A DNA stretch of 64,000 nucleotides from Coffea arabica (taxonomy: Eukaryota > Streptophyta > Magnoliopsida > Gentianales > Rubiaceae). Shown here one piece after another: positions 23,056 to 35,410 of this stretch. A model generated the notes under the pieces. It made no database searches, was not told the origin of the DNA, and saw only the letters and a program-made list of their open reading frames with translations. The stretch spans positions 17,316,449 to 17,380,448 of the forward strand of contig NC_092329.1 of NCBI RefSeq assembly GCF_036785885.1. The letters are read 5' to 3'. Made by a program: the position numbers and the translations under genes. The stretch's first letter is position 1, and each line of letters begins with the position of its first letter.

Positions 23056-25759
23056 ATGGGCTTCAATCGGTTCATTTTACCGATGCTCTTGCATTTGGTA
23101 ATTGCCTTAATGCTTTCTTCCGCTTCAACTTTGACACCCCCAACATTTCCTATAGCGATGCCCGGCTGCAAAGATCATTGTGGAAATGTAAGCATTCCAT
23201 TTCCATTCGGTATTACGGAAGATTGTTACCTTAACAAATATTTTTTTATCAACTGCACCAACTCTTCAACCTCTGTCCCTCAAACAGTTCTGCAGAACGC
23301 AGTCGATGTCACAGAAATATCTCTGGAAGGTCAGGTACACCTTATGCAGGATATAGCATCTGATTGCTATGATAAAAACGGAAGTTTATTGGACAACATT
23401 TCACCATGGACGAGATTATCTAAACGCTTTACCTTCAGTAGTACAGCTAATAAATTCATTGTCGTTGGCTGTGATGCCTTGGCCTTAGTTAAAGGCTTTG
23501 GTCAAAACCGGAGCTACGCAACTGGATGTATCCCTTCCTGTGATTATAAGGAAGATGTAATTGATGGCTCTTGTTCTGGCATCGGTTGCTGCCAGACTGA
23601 TATCCCACCAGGGGCATGGAATATTAATGTGAGCTTGACCAGTCTTAATAACCACACCAAGGTGTGGGATTTCAATCCTTGCAGCTACGCTTTTGTGGTC
23701 GAAGAGAAGGCTTTCAATTTTTCTGCAAGTAACCTCACCAACTTAAGCAATGATTTAAGTCTTCCCGTCGTGGTGGATTGGACCATTGAGGAGGGGTCAT
23801 GTGAAGTTGCCCAAAGAAACACGACCTCTTATGCATGCTCTGGTAAAAACAGTCACTGTTACGAACCTTTTAAGGGGTTGGGATACCGTTGTTCTTGCGA
23901 TCAAGGATACGAAGGCAACCCATATCTCCCTGATGGTTGCCAAGGTATGTGCGAAAATTTTGTTAAACTCGTCTAATTAACCAGTATGTATATGTGTGTT
24001 TCAATTCACATTTCAAATTATGCTTCTGCTTTCTATTTTTTATTGAATTCGACAGATATTAATGAATGCCAAGATCCAACTCTACACAATTGTACGAAGA
24101 ATAGTGTTTGTCACAACACATTGGGCAACTACACATGTCCTTGTCTCAAAGGGTATCATGGTGATGGGAGAGGTGGAGATGGCTGCAGTCCTGACCAAAT
24201 AAATTGGTCTATGATTGTTTCAGGTTAGTCTACACTTTGAAATGATTGGAGAAGCAAAGGAGAATTTATCACTATGGATTGAACCATCTCTTAAGTGGTG
24301 TGATAAATATGTGCTGTATCATGAGAGTATTAAAACAAAATGAAGATTTCTTGAAACCCGTTCCATTTGGTTTAAGATGGCAACTAATCATAGTATAAGA
24401 GAGAAAGAAACCTAATTCTTTTCTTTACCAGGTAGTGAAAGAACATGAAACTTGATAATCACTTGCAAAATTAGAGTCTTTAGCTGCAAAGCATCCGATA
24501 GATCTCATCATTTGCTAATTTTTCAGTCAAATTTGTCAACAGGTGTTGGCATAGGCACAGCAATTCTACTTTTCTGCTGCTTTTATTTGTGTTTGGAATT
24601 GAGGAAAAGAAGGGAAAACAGATTGAAGGAGGAGTTTTTCCGGAAAAATGGTGGATTAATGCTACAGCAACGACTGGCTCAAGAAGGAAGAAACACAAAT
24701 GTTGCTAGAATTTTCACTCTTGAAGAACTACGAAAGGCAACCAATAATTTCGAGGAAACTCGAATTATTGGTCGTGGAGGATACGGCACAGTTTTCAAAG
24801 GAATCTTAGTAGACCATAATTCTTGTACTGTTGCCATTAAGAGGTCCAGAGAAGTTAACGAAAATCAAGTTGATCAATTTATTAATGAGGTGATTATGCT
24901 TTCCCAAGTTAATAGTAGAAATGTCGTTAAACTTCTAGGATGTTGCTTAGAGACGGAAGTGCCATTACTTGTTTATGAGTTCATCGACAATGGTACTCTC
25001 TCCGAGCATTTAAGCAGCACAACAAAATCACAGCATCTTTCTTGGAATATCCGATTAAGAATAGCATCAGAAATTGCTGGAGTTCTCTCATATTTGCACT
25101 CAGTAGCTTCACCACCGATTATCCATAGAGATATCAAATCGGCAAACATACTTCTAGATCAAAACTACACTGCAAAAGTCACAGACTTTGGAATATCAAA
25201 ATTGGCTCCTTTAGATGAAAATCAAGTATCTACAATGGTGCAAGGAACATTTGGCTACTTGGACCCCGAGTACATGCTAACAGGATTGTTGACAGAGAAA
25301 AGTGATGTTTACAGCTTTGGGGTAGTTCTTATAGAGCTACTGACAAGTGAGAAGGCATTATCATTGGATAGAGTGGAGGAAGAGAAGTTTCTTGCGAATT
25401 ACTTCATTTCTTCACTGAAAAGTGGTCACTTGGTCCAGGTTCTTGATCGCAACATTATGTTCGATGTAAGTATTGAGCTTTTGAAAGAAGTTGCAATGAT
25501 TGCGAAATCTTGCTTGAGTATAAAAGGTGATGATAGACCATCTATGAAGAATATAGCAAGAGAACTTGAGGTATTGGAAATAAGAGCAAAGCAATCTCCA
25601 ATTCAAGTTTCTAAGATTGATTTCACCGACACTGAGGCCTCCTTGCTTGGTATGCAATCAACAAAAGCATATATCGACAGTGGTGATTCTAGCTGCATAC
25701 ATACTGAGAGTCATAGCATAATGGAGCATATGATGGTACCAATTGCTGGTGGGAGATGA
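23056..25759 (+). CDS. wall-associated receptor kinase (WAK-like), intact
   Basis: Predicted exons 23056-23944, 24056-24223 and 24543-25759 join in frame (phase-1 introns, GT/AG) to 757 residues. In order: signal peptide (about 1-30); galacturonan-binding WAK domain (CGNVSIPFPFGITEDCYL); a WAK-associated Cys-rich region; an EGF-like module ending NPYLPDGCQ; a calcium-type EGF module in exon 2 (DINECQDPTLHNC); one membrane helix (about 353-372); and a Ser/Thr kinase. Kinase landmarks are complete: GRGGYG loop, Lys452, HRD at 547-549, DFG at 567-569 and GTFGYLDPEY. WAKs sit in the plasma membrane, bind pectin with the outer part and signal through the kinase. It lies downstream of an older relic and upstream of a chimeric sister. 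Splice sites are inferred, not proven. Confidence 0.93.
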
Positions 25760-27430
25760 ATGATAGGGTGTTCTGGAGCTGCAAGTTTCGACTTTCGAGT
25801 TCTGGTGCACTTCTTCATTTATTATTACGAGTTCCTCCTAGAAATGTCAAATGGAGTTGAATTTTCAGCAGTTTTCTTGCAATTAATTTTGATTGTGTGC
25901 GAGTAGATTATTTGATCCAAGGCCTCTCAAGTTGAATTGTAGTTCAGTTCTGCTGGGTAATGTAACTCTTACAATATTTAGTGTAAAATGGTATAAATTT
26001 GGTCTAAGCATAAATTTTGTCACTCATACGGCTGAGTTGGTGTAAAAATCACGATTAAATCAAAACCATATGAGTTTACACTGGAAGTTATAAGAATTAA
26101 TCAACTGAACCTAACTACAGAGACCTCAACTTGAGGGCACCACTTCAGCAGATAATGATAATTATTTTTACATGACTGATTAAACAAATAAAAAGTGGTA
26201 CTATTGAGATAAGGAGAATAAAAAGCACCAGCAACCTGTTGGATGCTGCACCTTCTCACTATTAGCCTAAACCTCCATTCCCGCTGTACTGATATGACAG
26301 CTTTCTCCTTGAAGTTTATTTATTGAAAGCTCTTAAAAATATCCAGAAAGCTCTTAACTAAATTAAAACTGATTTATATTGAATGAGTAGTGGAAATTGA
26401 GAACAAAAAAAAAAAACCCAATTGCAAGAGGTAGTGCCCAACCCAGTGAAGGACGTCTGGAGGGAAAAGATGAGGAAATTGCGAACTTTTGAAGTAGAAG
26501 AAAAATAAGGGGTTAGGTGCTGGGGCTAGTTACGGGAGGCAAAGGACGGGCAGGGGACAAAAAATAGAACTACTGGTACGAGGAAGATGGGCAGCGGATG
26601 TAGGGAAGGTGGCGATTTGTGGCAATGAATTGAGACGTTTCATAATATCATATTCTCAGGAGCACCGTAGCAAAACTTGTGCTACGGTTTTAAGATGTAG
26701 GCGGGATGTAGGCGGCGATTTATGGTTTTAAAATGTAAGAAAAAATCTAGTAAAGTTAACTCACAGGTAGGAAGAAGAATTTAGGAAAGGGATAATATGA
26801 TCTCATCAAAATAAAAATGAGATAATGGAAGTGCAAATAACATTACTCAAAAAAAATTGCAGTTGTGTCAACAACTCCATCAAACATTTTTTTTGTAAAT
26901 CTCAGAATCGTAAATTTGTTTTATGGCGTCACTAACATGAAAAGTCATTATAATTTAGACATATGTAGGGAGTAGAAAATTTCTATAATTTCTTAATATA
27001 GGGTATCATTTTTTCACTTTGCATCTTTCAATAAAGATACGCTTTATAGTTTAAATCATTTACACACAGCTACTATCCAAGGATCAAATATACTTTTAGA
27101 TTAACTAATCGTTTTAGAGACAAATAGACAAATTAAGAGAAAAATGATATTAGAAGGTAATGTGCAAAAATGGCCATATCTTAAAGGGATTTATTGTAAT
27201 TAACCCTTAGGAGTATCAATATCTTTTTGATATTTCCATTATGCAATATAGGAATTGACTAACAATTTAGGAGGTAAAGTGAAAAAAAAAATAACATTAA
27301 GGGATAAAGTGCAAAACTAGTTAGGCCTTAAGAGGAATATTTTTTAACCAACCCTATTTTTCAAGAGAATCATTAGTGATACCCTACTTAACCCTAGTTT
27401 GTTTTTATAATTGTATAGCTACATATTCTG
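25760..27430. other. 3' flank of the WAK gene and intergenic DNA, no gene seen
   Basis: The first 300 bases probably hold the 3' untranslated region. The rest shows no supported coding frame. Short stretches at 27140-27360 ('gtgcaaaaatggcc', 'aagtgcaaaactag') look like worn fold-back repeats. Confidence 0.5.
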
Positions 27431-27681
27431 TTTCGTAAATTTTGTGATAGGCTCCTATTGGCTGGAAGTTAACGTTGCAACCAAGTTGTAACCATTCTTT
27501 TCTTATCTTGATCAATTAATGATACATGGACTTACAAAAATGAGAAAATAGAAACCTTTCGTACATTTTGTGATAGGCTCCAACTGGCTGGAAGTTAACG
27601 CTGCAACCAAGTTATAACCATTCTTTTCTTATCTTGATCAATGACACATGGACTTACAAAAATGAAAAAATAGAAACCTTT
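27431..27681. repeat. 126-bp direct tandem duplication
   Basis: Two adjacent copies start at 27431 and 27557 with the core 'tgataggctcc' and 'ggctggaagttaacg'. They differ at about ten positions and one 4-base gap. No coding capacity. Confidence 0.9.
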
Positions 27682-30600
27682 GTATAATAGTTAGGTAACT
27701 AATCACGTGCGTGGAAATCCCTTGAGGTTTTTGTTTGTGTCATGGGACGAATTTGGCACAATAATACCAAGAGGAACTAGCTTCACATCCAGGATAAGAA
27801 TAGGGAATTGTTCTTCTATATGGCTCTTGAATTAGGAGTTCACATGCCAGGCTAATGTAAGTTCTTGGAAAATAAAAAAAAACCAAAAGTTAAAGAAAAA
27901 AAAGTACTACTGCAGTGCATAAGATAGAAGTACTTGGAAACTTGAGAATCAACAACATATCAAAGGGTTTCACGTTTTTGCCTTGCATTTGTTTCTTTTT
28001 TCCTTTTAATGTTATTTTATTTTGTCAAATGAGTACAAAGCATCTAGGGTTTACTTATGAAGGGAAATCAGACAAAAATTATGGAATGGGCAAAAAAAAT
28101 ATATAAAAAAAACAGGCCTTTCCTGTAATTAGGATTTTGTCAAATAATGTTGCTATTATCAAGTGTATACTTGATTAGTAAAAGGTTGCCTTTTTACTTA
28201 AAAATAAAGTAGATAGTCTTATAATTCATCAAGCTTTCCGTTATACATCTAAAAAAGCCATCATCGTACAAACAGGATGTAGCATTCGACTGTCAAGACT
28301 GAGGGATAGACCTGGAAGTCTTCCCTTGGCAGTCTAATATTCTCTTGGAGCAAGGGCAACCCCTCGAAGACGTTGACGTCAAGGTCAGAAGCTACAGCGA
28401 TAGCATCATGCATGGAACTCAACCACTTTGATTAATCAGGAAAATGCCCCAGATTTTGTTAGAGATTCTTGGGATGAAGAAGTTGATGACAAAAAGGGGG
28501 GAAAAAAAGGAAGTTATTTGAGAGATGTGTGTCTGACTAAGCACTTAATGTATTCCACTATTTTTTCTTCTATTTTATGGTCCTTAAAGATGAACAAGAG
28601 CTCGTTTGCTCTTGCTCTAGATGGGTAGAGAGTGAAATGTTTAGCACCTCATGTATCATCCAAGATGCCTTCAGTTTCATAGAGGTCTTCTTAGTTGTGT
28701 GGTTGTTGTCGGGAAAGAGTACACTGTACACTACTGCTGCCTATGCAAATAGTTTTTCCTGGCACTGTTGTCTTTTTGACTGCTTTCTAGATCTAAGAAT
28801 TTGGGTTTATTACAAATTTTGATATTTAGATGGTCAATTGACATTAGGATTTTTTGGCTTTTCTAGATTTGTTTTGCATCTGGGTTATTGTTAGTTTCAG
28901 GTTTTCTCTATTGAAAATTAGCATTAAAACCACAGGGAAGAAATAGAGGAAAAGAGAACCTCAGAAATTGGATAATCAGATATTTCCAAGCTGACGAAAT
29001 TACTACGATGAGTCAAGATTTATTCCTTTATTTCCTCTTGTGAAAAGGCAAACTCTGTCCTTTGGAGAATTCCCGATAATGGTGGCAATAGGATTGGAGA
29101 TATCAGTGGTGGCAGATGACGGAAGAAGAAGAATAGGAAAACTAAAAAATAAAAAAAAAGGAAGGGAGAAAATGGGGTAAATTTTCATTTATATCCCTAC
29201 TTTTCTGGTTTATAACAATTCCACATACATACTAATGAAGCGTGTCTCCACGTCCTTAAGACACCATCAATTTTTTGGATTATGTCATGGATTTTATTTA
29301 AGTAGGACAAAATTTTTAGTTTAGGGATTTAAATCTTCTATTTTGAAGTTCAGGAATTGAAGTGGAATTTTGTGTGTAATTTGAGGAGACAAAGTGAATT
29401 TATCCCGGGAACTTTAAAGGTAGGAAAAGACCAACTTTTCCATTGGCAATTTCTCATAGGACCAATTACACTTTGCAGCCGCTAACTTGTAGTTGATTTT
29501 CCCTTTGCATCATAAATTTTAATTTTAGATATATGGCGCTTCTAACTCTTGTATTTGTTAAATTTGAGCCCTGCCGTTAACATTATACGCAAAAGTAACG
29601 AAAAAGCATAGCCAATATGGGGACAAGAGGAGCAGCCACCATTCCCTCCCCTAAAATTTTAGAATTTTCTTTTGGCCCCAAAGAAATTTTGGAAAATTTC
29701 ATTGAAAATCTTTTTCTTGTGCCCCCCACCCCTCCCTTAAATTTGAATAAAATTTCATTGCCCTCTCCCTTTAACTTTTGCTTCTTGACTCTTTAATTTT
29801 TTTTTTACTTGGCTATTACGTTAATTACTGTATGAAGTTCAACTTGTTATTAATTAATATTACATGCTGACTTGTTAAAACCATGTCTATTGTGCCAAGA
29901 AAAAATTGTTCAAAACTAAAGAGCGTACAACTTTAATTAATTATTTCATGTTTTAATTAGCCAAATTTTAAATTTAAGTACCTCTTCTTGCTTGCATTTG
30001 ATCTTTTGCATGTGACTTTGAAACTAATAATCAAGTTTGTACATTTTGAAAAGTTCTCTTCTTAAACATATAAAATGAGTGTATACATATAATTAGCAAT
30101 ATTAAATGAGTATTTCGCACTTATATTTCGAGGTATGATTGCTTTTCAAAGTTTGAGATTAGAGAGAATAATCAAACTATTAAGTTTTGCACCTGAGATT
30201 GTAAGAATGGGAAGACATACGAATGAACAGTCGTTTTAATAAATAACTAATGCATATGTTGATTTAGTAATGAATATGCGATTTCTTATTGTGTTTCATA
30301 CACTTAAGTTTATTTTTGCTTCGTTAAAATAATGTAGCGATAAAAGGATTAGAAAATTTGACAGCAAAATCAGGATTCGACTAAATGCATACTTAGTTCG
30401 ATTATTAGAGATTTTATTATTTCTCAGATGTTAAGACACCATTTCACAGCAAAGTAACTACCCTTGCGTATAAAATGTTGCCACAATATAATTATGAAAA
30501 TTCGTGGATCCGACCCCAGAACCATTCGAATGCTGAATGAGATCCATTTACGAATCCCCAGCAACAAAGAATCTGGCACCGAATTTCTTGAGCATTCTGA

Positions 30601-30720
30601 CTTGAATTCGAATATGGATCTGATCCAGGATCCTTATGAGGCCTAGGCCGGATCTTCAATATAGAAGCCCATTGATTTTCTTAACATATCTCACATTTCC
30701 AACTGAATATCAGGAAGATA
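27682..30720. other. intergenic, WAK-upstream relic module at 28290-28420
   Basis: Another copy of the WAK-upstream module ('gacctggaagtcttcccttgg', 'gcaacccctcgaagacgt') lies at 28290-28420, but no WAK coding sequence follows it. Short frames at 28428-28822 and 29003-29188 have no recognisable domain and are not called as genes. The segments around 29160-29420 and 29430-29620 resemble worn fold-back repeats. Confidence 0.55.
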
Positions 30721-31578
30721 GCATTCTAAGCATATATCTTTTTTTTTAAAAAAAAAAATATTTTTTTTTGTACTGGGGGAGGGAGGAGATATTTGAACCC
30801 AAGCCCTCTAAATCTTGGGTCTTCAATCCTATGCTTACGTTTGATAACCCAATTTAGCAGTTAAACTAAATGAGTTCAGGTCTTTAATATGTTTAAATGC
30901 GTTTGAAAAAAAAATAGAACATCTGAATTAATTAAGTAATATTAAAATTTTTAGACAAAATTTGAAAATAAGTGATAAACTATCTACATATTACTTAATA
31001 TGATATGCATTCAAATATATCAAATATAGTATTTAACAATTCAATAATTTAACGAATTCAGTCTTCAAATTATAAATCTGATATTTCAGTTTTATCAAAT
31101 GCACTCTTAGCCACTAGACTAAAACTTCATCGGCCGAAGCGTATGTCTTAATTACTTGCATGACATACATTGCATCCAAAAACACATTTATGAATTTTTT
31201 CTCATATCAAGTGGAAAAAATTTATGGGTTCCCTTATTGTTTTTCACGTAAATAAATGGAAACAGCAGGGTGGACTTGAAAGTCTTCCCTTACAGAGTCT
31301 TTATGTCCTTAGCATAAGCAACCCCGCAAAGCCGTGGACCTCATGGTCGTCACAGACTAGTGTGACAGCTTCCCAGAAGATTATTGCCCAACAAATACAC
31401 AAATCAAGCTCAAAATTATTGCCCAACAAATACTCCTTTATACCTTGACTGCAGTGGCCTTCTGTGCGTTTACTAACTAAGTCTTCCCTATCGTAAGTTT
31501 AAAGTCCTTAGAAGTGCACAATTAACAATTGCAACTCTCTGCTGGAAAGGAAACTTGCTTCTTTGAAAAACAATTCCA
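30721..31578 (+). promoter_or_regulatory. duplicated upstream region of the second WAK gene
   Basis: This corresponds along most of its length to 22073-23055. The match begins at 'cattctaagcatat' and runs into the ATG at 31579. It marks the left edge of a segment copied between the two WAK genes. The TATA-like position reads 'gtttaaag' here instead of 'gtataaag', so the promoter may be weaker. Confidence 0.65.
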
Positions 31579-31666
31579 ATGGGGTTCAATCGGTTCATTT
31601 TACCGATGCTCTTGCATTTGGTAATTGCCTTCATGCTCTCTTCCGCTTCAACTTTGACACCCCCAA

Positions 31667-32137
31667 TGCAGAGGCCCCATTCTGGACCCAGACACGTGGC
31701 AGCCCAGGAATGGCCGAGCTGGGTCTTGGCCCTCAGACCCCTGGGAGCGGCCCCGGGCCGTACCGACTAGGGCTCCCAGGGGAGGCGAAGGTCCTCCCCG
31801 AAGAGGTCGGGGGTAATCCCCCTGAGTGCGGGATACTATCTATACTGGGCAAGTCCCGCGTCGTGCGGAGGTCGGGCTCCCTTGCAGGTATAAATAATAA
31901 CACACATCCACTGTACAAGATACGCTCACTATTGACAATTTACTCTGGACAGTTACTACTTCCCGTGAACCTCACTCACCGGAAAACTAACTTGGCCGTC
32001 GGAGTGCCCTCGGGGACAACCCTCGGGCCCCCTTTGTTAGCTCATCCTTTCTGTTTTGCAGGCTTGGAGTCAGCTCTGCCATCAGCGACCCGAGCTGATC
32101 AGGTCAGCTCTCCTAGGGGAAGTCCCGTGCTTCTTCA
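31667..32137 (+). repeat. 5' LTR of the Tat element
   Basis: 471 bp with a TATA box (TATAAATA, 31889-31896). It differs from the 3' LTR at positions 31686, 31724 and 31920, all transitions. Confidence 0.96.
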
Positions 32138-32138
32138 G

Positions 32139-32152
32139 TTGGCGCCGTCTGT
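32139..32152 (+). other. primer-binding site of the Tat element
   Basis: TTGGCGCCGTCTGTG begins two bases after the LTR. The TGGCGCCGTC core is complementary to a tRNA-Asp-like 3' end and is typical of Tat/Athila elements. Confidence 0.85.
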
Positions 32153-32181
32153 GTGAACGTAAGGTAAGTAAGATTGTGTTG

Positions 32182-34437
32182 ATGGCCAGGACGCGATCCA
32201 AGCGCACGGCAGAGAGCACCGGCCCTGGGGGCGGTGAGGGGTTCCAGCAGAAAGAGGCTGGGGCGTCCCAGGGCGCCGGGGGCTCAGCCCTTTCAGGGGA
32301 GCGGAGGCAGCAGATCTTCCAGTTTGTGACGGAGAACCTCCCCATGCTGGAGGATATAATCCGGCAGGCGAAAAAGGGAGAGGGGGCTGGGGGTGCGCAG
32401 ACCTCCAAGGCCAAGGGGAAGGAGAAGGAGTTACCCCCTGATCCTTCGGAGGATGAGTCGCGAGACCAACCTCCTAGGAGGAAGCGCCCCCGGACTCCTC
32501 CCCGCCCCCGAGCCTCGGTGGTCGGGGACAGCGAGAGGTATTCCCGCGACAGGTCCGCGAGGAGCCATCCCAGAGACCCCTCTCCGAGGAAGCCCACACG
32601 GAATGGGTTCGAGCGTTCCACGGCTCGGTCTGTCAAGAGCCGGCCCCGCGACCCCATTTATCTGGACCCTGCTCGGGATGAGCTCGAGCAGATCTTGAGG
32701 CCCCGGCCATACGAGGACAACTATGCAACCTCGCCTTTTACCCGGGAGATAGAGGACTACCCCCTACCCCGGAGGTTTAAGATCCCGAGCATCGAGATGT
32801 ACGATGCCTCTACGGACCCAGAGGACCACCTCTCGGTCTTCTTGACGCATATGCGCCTGCAAACCGCCGTGGATGAGGTCCGCTGCAAGACCTTCCCCAT
32901 GTTCCTAAAGGGGAAGGCGCGGCTCTGGTTCCAGGGGTTGAAACCGGGGTCTATACGGAGCTTTCCCGAGTTGGCTCGGCAGTTTGCAGCCCAGTTTGTC
33001 TCCTCGAAAGTCTACGCGAGGAACGCAACCCACCTGATGTCCATCAGACAGAGGCCTGAGGAGTCGCTGAGGAATTTCATGACCCGCTTCAATGCGGAGA
33101 GCTTGCAGGTCAGGGACAAAAATGAAAAAGTGGTCATGGTCGCCTTCACAAATGAGCTCAGGGTGGAGGAGCTCTTCTATGACCTGGCCAAGAAGCCTCC
33201 CGTAAACCTGGAGGAACTCTTACGCAGGGCGCACGAGGCCGCTAATGCGGAGGAGGCAGGTCGTCTGAAGAAAGAATCAGATCGGGAGCTCGGAAATCGG
33301 AAAGGTCGGACGAACCCCCCGGAGGGCAAGGACGTCCCGTCCAAGAAAAACGTCTTCGACCGGCTCTCGAAGGAGAAGGCCCCTGCTCTGCCGCCACTCC
33401 CAGAGAAGACCTACACCCCTCTAACACGGCCCAAAGCTCAGATCTTGGCCGTTATGGAGGCGGAAGGACTAGGAGATCGGCCGCCAAAAATGGGGACGCC
33501 CCGAAACAAAAGGAACCAGGACAGGTACTGCGCCTTTCACCGCGACGTGGGACACGACACGGAGGGATGCTGGGCCCTGCGTAAGGAGATAGAAGACCTG
33601 ATCCAGCACGGCTTTTTAGGGCGGTTCGTGCGCCGACCAGGCCAGGAGCCCGGGCGCAGCCACTACGGAGACAGGCACGAGGGACGGCGTCGGGACCGCC
33701 CAGAGCGGCGCGACGCTCCTCAGGGCCACTCTCCCGACCAGGACACCCAGAACCTGGCGGGGGTGATAAACACCATTGCCGGAGGTCCCACAGGGGGGAA
33801 CAGCCATGCAGCTCGGAAGAACAAGCGACCACCCCCCGAAGGGGACGATTCCTTGAAGCGCTTGCGCATGGACGAGAAGATCACCTTCGGGCCAAGGGAT
33901 GCGGTCCCCCTGGCTTCTGGGAACCATGAGGCCATCGTGATAGACATTGTCACCAACAACTATCGGGTGAAAAAGGTATATGTCGACCAGGGTAGTGCGG
34001 TCGACATCATGTTCTACAGGGTGTTCAAGGTGCTCGGATTAAGGGATGACCAGCTCACCCCGGTTCGGACATCTCTGGTGGGATTTACCGGACCACCCAT
34101 CAGGTCGGAAGGGATGATCATCCTGATGGTCACAGTAGGACAGGCTCCCAAATGCCGGACTGTTCCCGTCAACTTCGTGGTGGTCAGGCAGCCGTCCCCG
34201 TACAATGTGTTCCTGGGGAGGCCTGCTTTGAACGCCCTCCGGGCTGTCTCCTCCACTTACCACCTCAGCGTCAAGTTCTCTACCCCGGGAGGGATAGCCG
34301 AGGTGCACGGCGACCCGGAGGTAGCCAGGGCTTGTTACCTAGCCACACTCCGGGGGCAGGAAAAGGTGGTCGCCCAGACAACCTGTCTGGAGCCCTACAT
34401 CCCAGGGGACGAGGCCCAACAGCTGGGCACAGGATGA
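32182..34437 (+). CDS. Tat gag-protease polyprotein
   Basis: 751 residues from ATG 32182 (MARTRSKRTAEST). The first 190 residues are basic and disordered. Then comes the gag core (RRFKIPSIEMYDASTDPEDH near 196; ARLWFQGLKPGSI; a RPEESLRNFMTRFN block), a CCHC-like knuckle near 449 (CAFHRDVGHDTEGC, in the C-F-H spacing of Tat elements), and a retropepsin-type protease near 600 (VDQGSAVDIMF, with the DQGS variant of the active site). Gag forms the particle, and the protease cuts the polyprotein. It ends at TGA 34435-34437, and RT follows in the +1 frame, so either programmed shifting or decay separates the two. Confidence 0.93.
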   Translation: MARTRSKRTAESTGPGGGEGFQQKEAGASQGAGGSALSGERRQQIFQFVTENLPMLEDIIRQAKKGEGAGGAQTSKAKGKEKELPPDPSEDESRDQPPRRKRPRTPPRPRASVVGDSERYSRDRSARSHPRDPSPRKPTRNGFERSTARSVKSRPRDPIYLDPARDELEQILRPRPYEDNYATSPFTREIEDYPLPRRFKIPSIEMYDASTDPEDHLSVFLTHMRLQTAVDEVRCKTFPMFLKGKARLWFQGLKPGSIRSFPELARQFAAQFVSSKVYARNATHLMSIRQRPEESLRNFMTRFNAESLQVRDKNEKVVMVAFTNELRVEELFYDLAKKPPVNLEELLRRAHEAANAEEAGRLKKESDRELGNRKGRTNPPEGKDVPSKKNVFDRLSKEKAPALPPLPEKTYTPLTRPKAQILAVMEAEGLGDRPPKMGTPRNKRNQDRYCAFHRDVGHDTEGCWALRKEIEDLIQHGFLGRFVRRPGQEPGRSHYGDRHEGRRRDRPERRDAPQGHSPDQDTQNLAGVINTIAGGPTGGNSHAARKNKRPPPEGDDSLKRLRMDEKITFGPRDAVPLASGNHEAIVIDIVTNNYRVKKVYVDQGSAVDIMFYRVFKVLGLRDDQLTPVRTSLVGFTGPPIRSEGMIILMVTVGQAPKCRTVPVNFVVVRQPSPYNVFLGRPALNALRAVSSTYHLSVKFSTPGGIAEVHGDPEVARACYLATLRGQEKVVAQTTCLEPYIPGDEAQQLGTG

Positions 34438-35410
34438 GACTGAGGAATTCCCCTTAAGGGAGGATCGGCCCAACCAGGTCCTCCGCATCGGAGCCTTGTT
34501 GCCCGCCAGAGAGAAGGAGGACTTGAAAGCTCTGCTAAGAGAGTACTCCCAGGTCTTCGCTTGGTCGGTTGATGACATGCCTGGGATCCCAACGGACCTG
34601 GCAGTCCACCACCTTGACGTCGACCCTCACTTCAAGCCGGTGAAGCAGAAGAAAAGGAGTTTTGCCCCTGAGAGGAACGAGGTGATCAAGGCGAAGGTCG
34701 GCAAGCTGTTGGAGTCCAAGATCATCCTGGAGGTCTACTACCCGACCTGGTTGGCCAATCCGGTCCTAGTCAAGAAGGAGGACCAGACCTGGAGGATGTG
34801 CGTAGACTTCACGGATCTTAACAAAGCCTACCCGAAGGATTGCTTTCCCCTGCCTAGAATCGACAGGTTAGTAGACTCTACTGTGGGTTTTGATGTTTTA
34901 TGCTTCTTGGATGCTTTTAAGGGATACCACCAGATAGAGATGGATGAGGAGGATCGGGATAAGACCTCCTTCATCACTGAAGAAGGGACCTACTGCTACA
35001 GAACCATGCCGTTCGGACTTAAGAACGCGGGGGCCACTTACCAGCGCCTGGTCAACAAGCTATTCCGAGGCCAGATCGGCAGGAACATGGAGGTCTATGT
35101 GGACGACATGATCGTCAAAAGTCGGACTGACCAGCGGCTCATACCCGACCTGAGGGAGATCTTGAACATCCTGCTGCAAAGCCGGATGCGCCTAAATCCA
35201 AAGAAGTGCACCTTTGGGGTCAGGTCGGGAAGGTTCCTTGGTTTCTTGGTGTCACGAGACGGAATCAGGGCCAACCCGGACAAGCTCCAGGCCATCGTGG
35301 ACATGGCCCCCCCAAGGAACGTGAAGGAAGTCCAGCGGCTCACGGGGAGAATGGCAGCCCTGAGCAGGTTCCTCTCGCGTTCCGCGGTTCGGGGACTACC
35401 CTTCTGGCGT
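34437..35410 (+). CDS. Tat reverse transcriptase
   Basis: RT lies in the frame one base after that of gag and starts at once (DETEEFPLREDRPNQ). Motifs in order: CVDFTDLNKAYPKDCFPLPR, FLDAFKGYHQIEMDEEDRDK, TMPFGLKNAGATYQRLVN, the catalytic YVDDMIVKS near 35095, and GFLVSRDGIRANPDKLQAI. It copies the element RNA into DNA. No ATG of its own is evident, as expected for a region read through from gag. The frame runs on to a stop at 35461, but the family sequence leaves it near 35400-35410, where a small insertion or deletion moves it to the other frame. This break should uncouple RT from RNase H. Confidence 0.92.

Noticed and set aside
28428..29188. Short frames after the WAK-upstream module (28428-28628, 28577-28822, 29003-29188)
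   Set aside because: No WAK domain or other family was recognised. Lengths fit chance.
29174..29415. Possible third MULE-type fold-back element
   Set aside because: Only a short, weak inverted similarity (around 'aaatttycacttt'), and no flanking duplication could be found.
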